DNA of 64,000 nt from Spiroplasma kunkelii CR2-3x (GCF_001274875.1 NZ_CP010899.1:1054001-1118000); one strand, 5' to 3'. Shown: positions 13,088 to 24,511, numbered from the stretch's first letter. Program-made: numbers and translations. The notes: generated from the sequence alone by a model not told the origin.

Positions 13088-13378
13088 CTATGATTTAATA
13101 AACATATCTTTAAAATCATCTAACGATAAATCTGGATCAGTAATTTTTTGATTATTCATAAATTCAATTATCCGATTAAGTTTAATATTAAAAATATAAT
13201 AAGCAGCATCACTAACATCAATAATTTTTTTATCAACTAAAATTATTTTTAATAAATAATTAATAACATCCTGTTCAGTAATATTTCGATTTAATAACTT
13301 TAAATCTACTGTTTTTAAACTAATCATTTTTAAAACATAATTAACAATTTGTTGTTGTTCTTTTTGATTATTTTGCAT
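13088..13378 (-). CDS. Small protein, possible ComN/YrzD-type post-transcriptional regulator
   Basis: 96 residues, no membrane segment, mostly helical (QQQIVNYVLKMISLKTVDLK, then a D-rich tail PDLSLDDFKDMFIKS). It begins at an ATG behind AAGGTG. In Bacillus a short protein of similar size, ComN, is encoded beside secDF, and the region RNITEQDVINYLLKIILVDK resembles the conserved part of that family (PF13797). The position directly upstream of secDF supports the guess, but the match is by eye only. It otherwise stands as a conserved hypothetical. Confidence 0.6.
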   Translation of the reverse strand: MQNNQKEQQQIVNYVLKMISLKTVDLKLLNRNITEQDVINYLLKIILVDKKIIDVSDAAYYIFNIKLNRIIEFMNNQKITDPDLSLDDFKDMFIKS

Positions 13379-13466
13379 TATATTTACACCTTACCTTAGT
13401 TACAATTATTATTATAACTAAGTTATTTAAAAAATTAAGCAATTTATGTTAATTTTTTTAAAAATT

Positions 13467-14750
13467 TGTAGTATACCACATACATTTTAAAGATTACAAG
13501 AAAATAACAAAAATAATAAAAATATTTATTTATAATATAAAAATATCATAAAATAAATAAATAAAAAATATAAAATTAAACAAACTAAAAATTAGTTTAA
13601 ATACAAAAACTTAATAATTTAAAATTATTTAATTAAACTATTCAAAAAGTTAAATGGTGTCTGAAAATTTAAAGACTTATGAACTCTTTCAAAATTATAA
13701 AAATAATAATAATCATTTAATTTATTCTGTAAACTAAAGACATTTAATATTTTTTCTTCAAATACAAATAATTTAGTATAATTTTGATGAAATCTTTCAA
13801 TCTTGCCGTTTGACTGTGTAGAACGAACAGGTGTTGTCTGATGAAAAATATTTTTATCTGTTAAAAATTGAGTAAAATTAGTTTCTTTAACATTATTTTT
13901 TTGATTATTCCGATAATTATTAATAAATTCAGAACCGTTATCAGTTCTAATCCGTGTTATTTTAACACCAAATATATTTTTAAAATCACTAATTGCTTTT
14001 TTAACAGAATCAATAGCATTATCAATACTTAATTTATCATAAACATATCCTAATGCTAATCTTTTTTTTCATCAATAAAATCATAAACATAATACTTTTT
14101 ATCAACTGAAAATTTACTTGGTACAAAATATTTAGCGTCCATCTGTAATAAACCTATTTCTTTAACTTCATATCTTGGATGTTGTTTTTTAATTTCTTTA
14201 ATTTTATTTTTTATTTTTAATCATCTTTCATCTTTTTTAAGTCGACGAAAAAATGTTTTTAAATTTTTTGGTGCTTTATTTTTTAATTCTTCTCCATGAA
14301 TCCCTTTTTTTAAATTATAAAACAAAGATAAAACACCACCAGCACACTTATTACAATATTCAAAATATAAATCACAAATAATTTGACGAACATCATTACT
14401 ATATTGATAATTAATATTATTAGGAATTGTTGACTTTAATAAAAACTTATCAAAATCATTATTTTTATATGCAATTAAAATTCTATTCGCTCAATAATAA
14501 AAAGTTGAAAACTTATTTTTAAAATATTTTTTAATTAAATCTTTCAACAAAAATTTATCATTATTAATATAATAATCATTAAACAAATTAATATATTAAA
14601 ATATTTTTTGTTTTATTTTTTTATAATATTTATTTTTATAATTTTTACTTAAAAAATTTTTAAATTTTGCTTGTAAATCAAACAAATTAAAATTATTAAT
14701 AATATATTTCATTAATTTACACCTACCATCAAAAATATATAAAATTAATA
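13467..14750. mobile_element. Plectrovirus/IS-type element carrying a DDE transposase
   Basis: The right end (from about 13467, gtataccacatacatttta) and the left end (to about 14750, acctaccatcaaaaatatat) both reappear in the short derivative at 54280-54481. That defines the element boundaries approximately. The interior holds one transposase gene, now broken. The 13,379-13,624 stretch outside the gene is AT-rich, with no other feature seen. Confidence 0.55.
13625..14712 (-). pseudogene. DDE (rve) integrase-type transposase, broken
   Basis: Reading across two lesions gives about 360 residues. An N-terminal region with a helix-turn-helix look is followed by a catalytic core with D (LLQMDAKYF), D (IRTDNGSEF) and E (NGKIERFHQNY), as in IS3/IS481-like integrases. 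The start ATG at 14712 follows AGGTG. Lesion one is a TAA near 14597. Lesion two is at 14062-14069, where an A8 run forces a -1 shift to keep the frame DEKKRLALGYVY. It is probably inactive. It differs from the IS30-type transposases elsewhere in the window. Confidence 0.8.
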
Positions 14751-14829
14751 TTTAATACAAAATAATTAATATATAATTGATATATAATAAAATCAATTAT
14801 ATATAAAACAATAAAAAGGAACAATATAT

Positions 14830-15294
14830 ATGAAAAAATGACTTAGCATAATAGGAACAATCGGATTAACCGCAACAAGCACAACAACATTAATCAGTTG
14901 TAATAAAAAAAATAATAACAATGAAAACAAAGAAAATAATAAACCAGAAATATCATATACTCCACAACAACCACCAGAAAAAAGTAATTGAAAATTAATT
15001 GCTTTAACAAATCGCGGAAGACAATTAGAAAAAAAAGAAGATAAATGATATTTTTTAATATATTCTGCTTGAAATTTACAAACTCGCTCTGCCTATAAAA
15101 CTGTTTTAAAAATTAATTCCAAATGAGACGTTTTAAATTTAGCTGGTAATATAAAATTTGATAATTATAATTTTTCTCTTAAACGTGTTGAAGCAATGTA
15201 TCAATGAGATGGTAATGGTGAACCTGAAACACCAACAATCAATAAAGACACTGGTGAAATTACTGACTGAAAAGAACAAAAAGGAACTAAATAA
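14830..15294 (+). CDS. Lipoprotein whose C-terminal half matches a phage adsorption-type protein
   Basis: 154 residues. The signal peptide MKKWLSIIGTIGLTATSTTT ends in the lipobox LISC, so the mature protein would be anchored by Cys-25. An Asn/Lys-rich linker of about 25 residues follows. From PPEKSNWKLIALTNRG to TGEITDW (residues about 48-148) it is nearly identical to the translation of the minus strand at 16655-16962. It then ends abruptly with KEQKGTK inside a terminator hairpin. The start follows AAGGAAC. I infer that it was once, or can become by inversion, the N-terminus of the long protein at 15306-16654. Confidence 0.8.
14965..15272. repeat. Left arm of a 308-bp inverted repeat (cassette 1)
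   Basis: Nearly identical in reverse orientation to 16655-16962. It runs from CAACAACCACC to ATTACTGACTGAAA, with only scattered single-base differences seen by eye. It encodes the shared C-terminal part of the 14830 lipoprotein. Confidence 0.9.
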
Positions 15295-15308
15295 CAGTTC
15301 CTTTTTTA
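15279..15308. terminator. Bidirectional terminator at the constant end of cassette 1
   Basis: A 10-bp perfect stem (aaaaggaact / agttcctttt) has the plus-strand stop TAA in its loop and A/T runs on both sides. The minus-strand stop of the long pseudogene (15306-15308) abuts it. An identical stem lies at 41135-41160. Confidence 0.75.
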
Positions 15309-16654
15309 TACTAATCGCACAAATTTCATAAAAATAATTAATAAAAAAATATTTGTTATTGTACTATACAATGCAGGATTAAATTTTCATACCTCAAATA
15401 TTTGACTAAAAAAACTATATACTGTCTCAAAAACCTTGCCAACACCACTCGCTAACTCGTTAACTTGTTTAACACCAGGAATAGTATTAACAATCCAAAT
15501 CACCGCATTTTTAATATGAGCAGCAAAATCTCATCAACCCTCAGGCGTTACATATTGCACCTGTCATCATTGTTTATCCGGAAATAAACCACCACTATTT
15601 ATCTCTTGTCAATTATAAATCCCAAAATTAAAATCATAATATCAGTACATATCATTCTCTTTTTGTGCTTGCAATTCAAAAACATTATAACCGATTTTTT
15701 GTTCTTCAATTTTTTTATATTGCAAACGATATTTATTTTGTAAATCACCACCAAAAAAATAACCCGAATTTAACTTAATATCATAATTATTAACAACCGA
15801 AAAATCATAATTAAAAACACTACCATAATTATTAATCGTATAAAACCGATTTTAAAATGCTGAATATAATTTAATATCTAATTGCTTATATTTATCTGAA
15901 AAAATAAAAATATCGTGGATAAATTTTAAAACCATTATTTACTAATAAACCATATTTTTTATTATATCCTTGTAAATAAGTATTATTTTCTAAATCAAAA
16001 ATCGTTCATAAATAATTAGTATAAAATTTCTGTGAAATCTTAAACATACTATTTAATAATTTATCAAATTGCAATTTATCATTAATATTTTCACTCAATA
16101 AAATATTATTAAAATTTTGTAATTTCAAAGCAAAAAAGTTAAATAAAACAGTATCATATTACAAATTATCAATATAACCATTTTCAATAAACGAACTACG
16201 ATTTTGAAACACTGGCACCAAAGCACTTGCAAAAAAAGACTGCAAAAAATTAGACAAATCAAAACGACCGTTAAACTGTTGAAAATATCTTAAATCTTTA
16301 TTATTTATAGATGAATAAATTGAACCATTAAGACTAAAAACTTGACCAGTTCCAATCCGCATAAAACTAAAATTAAAACTCAAATCATCACTATTAACAT
16401 TATTTAACTCTAAACTACCCGAAATAATTAAATTTGCTTCATCAGCAGTCAAAATCATCCGATAAATTGCTTTTTTAATATTTTTAACATTTAATTCATC
16501 AACCATCTCAAAATCAAAAATTATCCGTTTTGTTCCAACCTTATTCGGATTTTCATAATCCGCACTACCACCTTGTTGAACTCTAATATTTTCTTTCAAA
16601 ACAGCAGTTAAAGAATAATCAATAAATTCTTTTACAAAATTTTGTTGATAAGTA
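15306..16654 (-). pseudogene. Plectrovirus adsorption/minor coat-type protein, degraded copy
   Basis: Homologous along its whole length to the intact frame at 41161-42508. It carries at least a CAA-to-TAA stop at 16159, a FKNR-to-stop change near 15852 and a one-base indel near 15905. The start-side part runs NTYQQNFVKEFIDYSLTAVL, KENIRVQQGGSADYENP. The C-terminal 90 residues have a tryptophan-rich patch, an amphipathic stretch (VKQVNELASGVGKVFETVYS) and a final membrane anchor (TNIFLLIIFMKFVRLV). That layout (long extracellular part, C-terminal anchor) is like the pIII adsorption protein of filamentous phages; SpV1 ORF1 is the likely relative. Upstream it is fused in frame to the 16655-16962 arm. 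Confidence 0.8.
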
Positions 16655-16962
16655 TTTCAATCAGTAATTTCACCAGTGTTTTCGTTGATTGTTGGTGTTT
16701 CAGGTTCACCATTACCATCTCATTGATACATTGCTTCAACACGTTTAAGAGAAAAATTATAATTATCAAATTTTATATTACCAGCTAAATTTAAAACATC
16801 TCATTTGGAATTAATTTTTAAAACAGTTTTATAGGCAGAGCGAGTTTGTAAATTTCAAGCAGAATATATTAAAAAATATCATTTATCTTCTTTTTTTTCT
16901 AATTGTCTTCCGCGATTTGTTAAAGCAATTAATTTTCAATTACTTTTTTCTGGTGGTTGTTG
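16655..16962. repeat. Right arm of a 308-bp inverted repeat (cassette 1)
   Basis: Reverse-oriented partner of 14965-15272. On the minus strand it leads in frame into the long adsorption-type pseudogene. Beyond 16962 the sequence switches abruptly to a SWIM-domain gene remnant. Confidence 0.9.
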
Positions 16963-16964
16963 CA

Positions 16965-17434
16965 ACGTATAATCAATAATTAAACTAAATTGGCAAGTAA
17001 TAATTCGTTCTTTTAAACTATGATTTTGTTTATTTTTATTAATAAATGTTATTAATAGTTGATTACTCGCTGTAAAAAATAACCGTCAAGTAACCAAATT
17101 ATTGTTTGATTCATAAAATACAAAAAGTAAAACCATAATAATATGCTGACAAATTTGATGTTGAAAATTATAGTCAATACAACTACAATTTTGCCGTGTT
17201 AAAAAAGTTAAATTATTGCTTAAAGTAAAAAACAACATTAACATCATAATAATCCCCACTATGTTTTGACGCTACTTGGCAATAAAGCATTAATTCTTTT
17301 TCATCGCTTGAAATTTTCTGTTCATCAATTTTTAATAATGTTATTTTTTGTTTCGTATAACTGTTCGGCATTATTAAATATTGCTAATCTCGCTAAACTC
17401 CGAATATATTCAATTCAAGATTAAAACTTTCCAT
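16965..17434 (-). pseudogene. SWIM zinc-finger remnant of an SNF2-type helicase gene
   Basis: Broken by several frame changes. The recognisable part reads LTFLTRQNCSCIDYNFQHQI followed by CQHIIMVLLFVF: a CxC...CxH SWIM signature. Downstream is LVTWRLFFTASNQLLITF and then an abrupt join at 16963 to the plectrovirus repeat arm. In Firmicutes and mollicutes such N-terminal SWIM domains normally precede an SNF2 ATPase, which is absent here. I infer that phage-related recombination deleted the rest. The ATG at 17434 is preceded by AAAGGAG about 20 bases away, which is too far for a good start. Confidence 0.6.
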
Positions 17435-17561
17435 TTTACTATAGGCTCAGGCTCCTTTAATAAAATAATACTATTATTTAATTATAATACATTTTTGTTT
17501 AACTGGTGAAATGTATTAATCTTTTTTACTTACAATTATAAATAATACATTTTAATATCAT

Positions 17562-20297
17562 CTATTCTTCTTCAAGTTGAACAAAAAATTTTGCAGTAAG
17601 ATAATTGTCTGTTAACATTGTGTCATACTTGCCAAAGCCAACAAAAGAATATAATTTTAATCCTAAATTTGGTCATTTTAAATTAATTTTATTTTGTAAA
17701 AATAAGTATTTGATTATTGCACTATTTTGCATATCTCGCACTAATTTATTAGCCATTGTCATCACTTCTGGAATTGACCAATAAAATATCTTTTGATCAG
17801 GTAAATATTTGGTTAATTTTCCATAACCACTACCATCTTCATCCGCCAAAATAACTTGTTTTGTTTGATCAAATGTTAGATATCCTGCTTGAAAAGCAAT
17901 AATTCGTAATTCACCTCGTAATAATAAAAAATTAGTTCGACCAATTACGGATAATACTTGTTTTACAGTATAAGTTGTTCCGGGTAATAATGGTGTTGCT
18001 GCACTAGAATACATTTTTAATGTTTCATGTTCTAATTTATATTGTAAAAGTAACAATAATTCAGCGACAATCACTTGATGCTGGTCAATAAAATAAGTTA
18101 CTAAATCAGGAATCGTTAAATAATTTGGAAATAATTGCGTAAAAACATTCATACTTGTTACTTCATATAATAATGATGTTATTAATAAATTATCATATTC
18201 AAGGTTAATTGCATCAGCAGTAATAGTTTTACTTAAACGTAAAATAAAATAATTAATAATTGGATAACTATCTAAAAATAAAAATTGTTTTAAAATATTT
18301 TTATTACGATTAGTATTATTTTCATTTTGATGATAATGCATAATATTTCGGCCAATTTTAACATAAAAATCGTTAACATAATTATAAAATTGGTATAAGG
18401 ATAAATCATAATCAGTTAGTAAATGTTTTAATCCTGACTCGTGATATTTTTGATAATATTCACGAATATGGGTTTTAATTCGAGCCCGATTATCATATCA
18501 TTTTTGTAAGTTATTTAAAATAATTTTTTGTGAGCGTTGTTCTAAGGTAATTGTACAATTATAAGGCAGTCCTTCATTAGCTAACAGTCCCTTTATTGAT
18601 GTTAATTTCGAATCATATAAGTTTTTAATTCCAACAGTAATATCATATTTGCTATCAATATTACTAATTAAATCATAAACTTCTAAACGACTTTTTAATT
18701 CTGTTTTACGAAGCCCTCGCCCAAGTTGTTGTAAATAAACTGTTTTTGAATTTGTTGGTCGTAATAAAATAATAATATTAATTTCTGGTACATCAATTCC
18801 TTCATTAAACATATTAACAACACATAAATAATTAATTCGCCCTGTTTTAAATTCATGTAAAATCCGCGCGCGGTAGTCACGATTTTCAGATGTTAAGTAA
18901 TCTGCTCGTAAATGGTTTGTTCGTAAATATGTTGCTACCAATTTAGCATGTTCAGTTGTAACACAAAAAATTAAGGCAACTGGTTTTGCATATAAGCCAA
19001 TATATTTATCAATCATTTTTAATAATAACTCATTTCGAACATTCGTATTTAACTTTTTAAAAAGTTCATTATCAGAGTTTAAATCAACGCCAATTAAATC
19101 AACTGTATTATCATCAATACAATAATAATCAAATGGACATAATAAACGTTGATTAACTGCATCTCATAGTCGTAATTCTTCGGCATATTCATCAAGAAAA
19201 TATTTTTTAATGGACTTACCATCTTCTCGTTCTGGTGTTGCTGTTAATCCAAGTATTTGTTGTGGTTGAAAATAATTAAAAACTTGGTCAAAGATTGTAG
19301 CAGCAATATGGTGTGCTTCATCAAAAATAACCACATCAAAATAATTTGCCGCAAACTGTGGTAACCGACTTGCCATGGTTTGAATAGTTGCAAAGATATG
19401 CGTTTGATTCTGTATTACTTTACCCTCATACATTACTTCTCCAAAAGTTTGATCCATCAAAACATTGCGAAAAGTTTGTAAGGCTTGGTCTAAAATTTCT
19501 TTCTGATGAGCCAAAAACAACAACTTCAAGGGTTGATGATTATTTTCTTGTAATTGGTGTAAATAATCAAAAGCAGCAACAACAGTTTTCCCCGTTCCCG
19601 TTGCCATAATTACTAAATGTGCTTGTTTACCACAACGACGACGATACTGTAATTTTGCCACAATTGCTTTTTGAAAATCATATAAGTATTTTCGAATGGT
19701 TAAAATTTCAGTTGCAGTATCATTAAACATTGTTGCAATTCGCATTGATTGATTTTGAGTAATACGTTCTAATAAATGCTTACGTGCGATTTCATCATTA
19801 AAATCAACTAAAACTTCATTTCATAAATGCTCAAATTCATCAATTATTTCAGTAACTAAATTAGGATTATTTTTGGTTGTTAACTTAATATTTCATTCTC
19901 GCCCAGTAACCATTCCTTTATAAGTTAAATTTGAAGAACCAAGAATTACGGTTGAAATACCATGGAATCGTTTAAAAAGGGAAGCTTTAATATGAATTCG
20001 TTCACTTCGTTTTTCTAAATTATCTTCAACTTTAACTTGGATATTATCATAAGTTGTTACTAAACGGGTCAATTCTAATAAATTATTGTATTCTGCTAAA
20101 TCATCAAAAGTTGTTGTAATAATTCGAATTGGAATTTTTTGCATTCAGCAATGTTTAATTGATGCTTCAATTTTATTAATAATTGCCTTTGAAATAAAAG
20201 GAAAAACAAAGCATACTTCATCAGCAGTACACATTTCATTATTTAATTCAACTAATAATTTTTGCTGATTTTGATTTGTAAAAAACTTTTCTCCCAT
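17562..20297 (-). CDS. PLD-domain DEAD/DEAH helicase with a C-terminal DUF3427-like region
   Basis: 911 residues, single frame with TGA = Trp, starting at an ATG (MGEKFFTNQNQQ). Residues 1-130 form a phospholipase-D-like domain with HIKASLFKR and GSSNLTYKG (an HxK...GSxN half-motif). Residues about 180-550 form a superfamily 2 helicase: MATGTGKTVVA (Walker A), IFDEAHH (DEAH box), GLTATPEREDG, NMFNEGIDVPE and QQLGRGLRKTE (motif VI). The C-terminal 300 residues fit the DUF3427-type tail (IFYWSIPEV). Proteins of this layout are widespread and often sit in accessory or defence neighbourhoods. The substrate is unknown. The gene is intact although both neighbours are degraded. Confidence 0.85.
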
Positions 20298-20356
20298 TTA
20301 TTATCATCTTTCTTCTTGTAATTATTAAATAAAATAAGTAATTATAAAATTATTTA

Positions 20357-21387
20357 CTAGACAATCATAATCTCAAATTGATTTAACCATGTAAAACATT
20401 TTTTTAATCAAAAAATATCAATTTCAAATTTTGCAAGAATATCTTGAATAAGATTATCAAATTTTCCGGAAAATTCTACTGTTGTTAATGCCATTTTTTT
20501 ATCATTTCAACTTTTAACTAAATAAGATTGAAATAAGAACGTTAAAACCCCCTCAGCAACATCAACTGCTGGAATGGTTGGCACTTTTCCTGCTAAAATA
20601 AATAAATTCTTTCGAACTTGTGGTGTTAAAATTGTTTTAATTGCTCGTTTAGATGTACCACCAACTAAAAATTTTTCTTCAAATAAATTATCTTGTAAAT
20701 TAATATAATTTAATGGATTAAAAAATTTAGTTGTTATCCCGCGTGGTGGCATTGTAAATTGTCCTGTTAATTTATGATACGGTTGAATTGTGAAAATTCG
20801 GATACGATAAAATTCTTCTTTATCAACCTTATTTTTAATTTTAGTTGAAACTTTATGTGTAATTGTTCCAAAGGAAATATTTACACTAAAATGAGTTAAA
20901 TTAAACACAAAATTAATTTTAGTGTTATTATTAAAATTAATTAAAAGTGTTGGTAATGGTTTAAATATTTTAATAATTCCTAATAATGTTAATTCAGAAG
21001 TAAAATATTCTTCTAATGCTAAATTATAAATTATCACTAAATCAATTTTATCTATAGTCTGATCTGATAATTTTAATAATCGTGTCCATTTAATAATTAT
21101 AATAGCAAACTGTGATAATCAGCGCAAGACCAATTAAAAACATTAAAATAGGAATTCATATTAAAATTAATTTAATATTTTTTACGACAAATAAAATAAT
21201 AAAAATTCCCATAATACTAAAAAAGGTCTTAAAAACATCATTCAACGAATAATTAATTGGAATTGTTTCTTTGGTGGTTGAAAGGAAATATTATTATGGT
21301 AATATTATAGTAATATTCTTGCAATTGATCATTAATAATTTTTCGACTTACTATTTTTAAATCATTATTTCTTAATTTTTCAATCAT
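20357..21387 (-). pseudogene. DUF3137-like membrane protein, frameshifted
   Basis: The 3' two-thirds (20357-21037 frame) reads through to EIMIV and includes the family-like stretch FEEKFLVGGTSKRAIKTILT followed by LAKFEIDIFWLKKCF. The 5' part begins MIEKLRNNDLKIVSR at 21387. Two membrane segments (FFSIMGIFIILFVV and IWIPILMFLIGLALIITVCY) lie in a different frame. At least two frame changes are needed (near 21290 and 21070). The two-helix-plus-soluble layout is that of DUF3137 proteins, whose function is unknown. Confidence 0.65.
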
Positions 21388-21416
21388 TTTAGTTTTCTCT
21401 TCTATTGCAATAATTT

Positions 21417-22706
21417 TTAGTATGAAATCTCTTTTGATAATAAAGTTATTTTAAAAGTAAACCTGTTAGTAATTAATTGACTATTTTCATTAGCCATTAC
21501 CGTAAATTCAATCATTTCTCCTGGCGTTTGGTCATCAGAACTTTTATCATGATTATTAGTAATTTTAAAATCAGCAACTGTTACATTAATTGAAAATGTT
21601 GTATCAATTGCTTTTCTTACTTCCTTGATTAAATTAGCATCTCGATTTAATTCCTGATAATCAGCATCCGGATTGGCAATCAAAGCAATTTTTGCTATCG
21701 TAACTGAACTTATATTTAATTTTTGCAACTCAACAGTAAAAGTAACTCTTCCATTAATTAAATTACTACTTTCTGCTGCTTTAACAATAAAACTTACTTT
21801 TTGACTTGGCTCTTGTTTTTTATCATCCTCTTGATTATTTGTAACAATAAAATCATTTGTTGTAATTGTAATTTGTAATTTATTATTAATGGTGCCAATA
21901 ATAGCATCTAATATTTCTGGATTTTGGTTCAACGCTTGATATGTTAACTTTGGATTTGAAACAATTAACATTTTGTTAATTTCCACACTAGAAATATCTT
22001 TGCGGGCAAATAAAATACTACTAAAAGTAAATGAACCTTGAATTAAACTACTACTTGTTGTCGCAGTGACTGTAAAAGTAATAATCGTATTAGGAACTTG
22101 TTTATTTTGTGGAACTTGGTCATTTGTTAAAACAAAGTCATTATTCGAAGCAGTAATTGACAAGCGTTGATTAATAGAATCTCGAACTACATCTAAAATT
22201 TCTATCTCATTATTTAAAGCTACATATTTTTCCTCTTCATGTGCTGCTAATTTTAAATCATTAACAATTACTGTTTTAATATCCTGCTTATTGACATCAG
22301 TTACTTTAATATTAACTTTATAAGTACCACCTAAAATAAAACCTTCTTGAACTAAATTTTGTTGATCAAATTGAATTGTTTTATCAGGAGGTGCTAGTTT
22401 AATAATAATATTAATAATTTTATCACGAGTAACAGTTGTTGTCTTGTCGTTATTAATATTTTTATTATTATATCAAATTTCATATTTAGCAATTTTAACT
22501 GCTGTTGGCTCTTCCTTTAGATTATATCGTGTTTGCATAAAAGTATGAAGATTATTAAGAATGTCAGGTCCTGTCTGGTTAGTATTAATTTGAAATGTTT
22601 GTAAAATATTTTTTTCATATTGTTGTGGCGGATTACAAGCAATTAAATTAAAACTAGGTGATATTATAGTTCCTAAACTAGTTAATATTAATAATATTTT
22701 TTTCAT
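21417..22706 (-). CDS. Lipoprotein with three or four ~100-residue repeats
   Basis: 429 residues. A signal peptide (MKKILLILTSLGTIISPSFN) ends in lipobox LIAC, giving an acylated Cys on the outer face of the membrane. The rest is a tandem array in which each unit contains an ALN/ELN...-ILD/IKE helix, an NNDF(V/I)(V/L)TN(N/D) motif followed by a charged DDKKQ-type loop, TVTA..SS(L/N)I(Q/N)G(S/R).TF and (D/N)ISSV.I.K(M/I). Such beta-rich modular lipoproteins are typical Spiroplasma surface antigens, and spiralin is a distant analogue at best. RBS GGAG lies 11 bases upstream. Confidence 0.85.
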
Positions 22707-22772
22707 TAATAATCTAACTCCTTTTATTTTTTGTACATTATTCTAAATTAATTATAAACAAAAAAAAGAATT

Positions 22773-22808
22773 AAAAAAGTTTTCAATTTTTAATTGAAAA
22801 CTTTTTCA
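22773..22808 (-). terminator. Terminator hairpin downstream of the lipoprotein remnant
   Basis: Inverted repeat aaaaagttttcaatt / aattgaaaacttttt with A/T tails on both sides; it can act in either direction. Confidence 0.7.
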
Positions 22809-22817
22809 TTATATATA

Positions 22818-23598
22818 TTATTCATAATTATCTGATAACCACAAATTAAAATGAGATTCATCACTAGTTTTATAAGCAATTTTGTCATTAGTTTTTGTTG
22901 TAACTTTAAATTTAACATTTGTAAAACTTAATTTAAAGTCAACAGCATTTAAAATTTGTGTTAAGTTAGGAGTATTATTTTTATCAATAATTGCACTAAA
23001 ATTTTCTCACTTATCATCTTGCCCAGGAGTTTTAAATTGTAATTTAACTATTCCGGCACTCATTGTAACATCATTATTTTTTAACTCAGTATTACTTATT
23101 ACAAAATCACGTAAAATATTAGAACCAGAATAATTCATTAATTGTGGACCTAAGAAAAACTTAATTTTAGGAAGAAAAATAGTGACAATTGCACTAATCC
23201 CTTGTCATGTCTTTGGCTGAGCAAGATTTGTGTTAACAGCATCAATTCCTTTGTCACATTTTGCAGCAAAAATATCTAAAATACTTACAATTAATAAAGT
23301 TGGTTTTAAACTAAGTAAACTTTTTACTTTACTTTGGTTAATTTCACCTCAAAAAAGTGGTACATCTAATGATAATTGATTGATAATCGATATTTACTAT
23401 CCGTTTCTTTGCAATCACTTTGATAACCAGTTAAAGTATTAAATATTAAACTGTCTAAATTTGTATTAGTATTTTGATTGATAAAAATACCCTGTTTCAT
23501 CAAAAGAAACTTTAATATTTTCTTTTAAATTGGTATAATACTTCTAAATCTGCGGTATTTTTAAGAGTTGGAATAACTCTTTCAATAAATTAATTTAT
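22818..23598 (-). pseudogene. C-terminal remnant of a Spiroplasma lipoprotein (MOLPALP-like)
   Basis: About 185 C-terminal residues are readable (from GEINQSKVKSLLSLKPTLLI through LGPQLMNYSGSNILRDFVIS to NLWLSDNYE). Upstream fragments in other frames (ERVIPTLKNTADLEVLYQFK; SFFDETGYFYQSKY) show that the gene once continued. No start or lipobox remains. The composition and the NYSGSNILRDF block resemble the large Spiroplasma lipoprotein families such as MOLPALP. The assignment is tentative. Confidence 0.5.
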
Positions 23599-23601
23599 TA
23601 A

Positions 23602-24511
23602 TTATGATTTAGATTTTAATACTTGATCAGTTGAGTCTAATATTTCTTTTTTTATTTCTTTAATTTGTTTTTCTTTTCTTTTAATATTATTTAAATCTAT
23701 TTTTTTTAGTAATTCTAAAATATAATAAACATTAATTTTATTACTATAAATTAATTCTAATTCAAAATCAACATCTGCTAAAACAGATAATTTTTCTTTT
23801 TTATTTTTTTCATTACTAAATGATAAATAACGAGATTTAAATTCATTATATTCATTTTTATTAAAATTATATTTACTTTGATTAATATCAAATTCAATAA
23901 ATGTTTCTAATTTTAATAATATTTTTGCTATTTCTTTAAATAAAAAAATAAATTCTTTAATTTTAACTTCGTCACCATCATTTCCTACATCATAAGCACA
24001 ATTATAATCTTTTTTTAATTTATTCACTAACTTAATAAATTCTAGTTCATAATAATAAAATGGTTTAATTAATATTTGATCAGTAGTTGTACTATTAGAA
24101 AACAATAAAATTGCTTCATCAACAGTTTTTTTAGTAGTTTAATAACAAATAATATTACCAAATGGTTTATTAATATTTATAATTCTGTTTGTTCGTGAAA
24201 ATGCTTGGATTAATTTATGATATTTTAATAATTTATCTAAATATAATGCACTAGTTATGGGTGAATCAAAACCTGTTAAAAACATATCAACAACAATTAA
24301 TAAATCAATTTCTTTGTTTTTAACTTTTTTGTAAATCGATAAAATAATCATTAAATCTGCTGATATTAAAATTAGTATCAAAGTTTATATTATAATCTTT
24401 AATTATTTTTTCTAATTCTATTTTAAAAGAAAAAACTTTATTATTTAAATCTTCATTTGCTTCAAATGTAAAAATTGAAGCAATTTTTAAATTATGTGTA
24501 AATTGTAAATG
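23602..24511 (-). pseudogene. hsdR (type I restriction R subunit), C-terminal fragment
   Basis: Pieces in two frames give the end of the helicase motor and the C-terminal helical domain: [20 protein letters not shown] followed by [11 protein letters not shown], which are HsdR motor motifs V and VI, then FYYYELEFIKLVNKLKKDYN and a lysine-rich tail. A TAA at 24139 and a frame change near 24355 break it. The upstream side ends at about 24511, where an element with terminal inverted repeats begins. An N-terminal hsdR piece on the same strand lies at 32895-33232, so both belong to one decayed gene. Confidence 0.75.

Noticed and set aside
14597-14712. Programmed recoding for the TAA in the DDE transposase
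   Set aside because: TAA is a normal stop in this code and no slippery or readthrough context is seen; decay is simpler.
18695-18880. Minus-strand ORF of 61 residues inside the helicase gene
   Set aside because: Alternative frame of a conserved helicase motif region.
21417-22706. Repeat lipoprotein as spiralin
   Set aside because: General beta-rich lipoprotein resemblance only; length and repeat pattern differ from spiralin and no specific motif matches.
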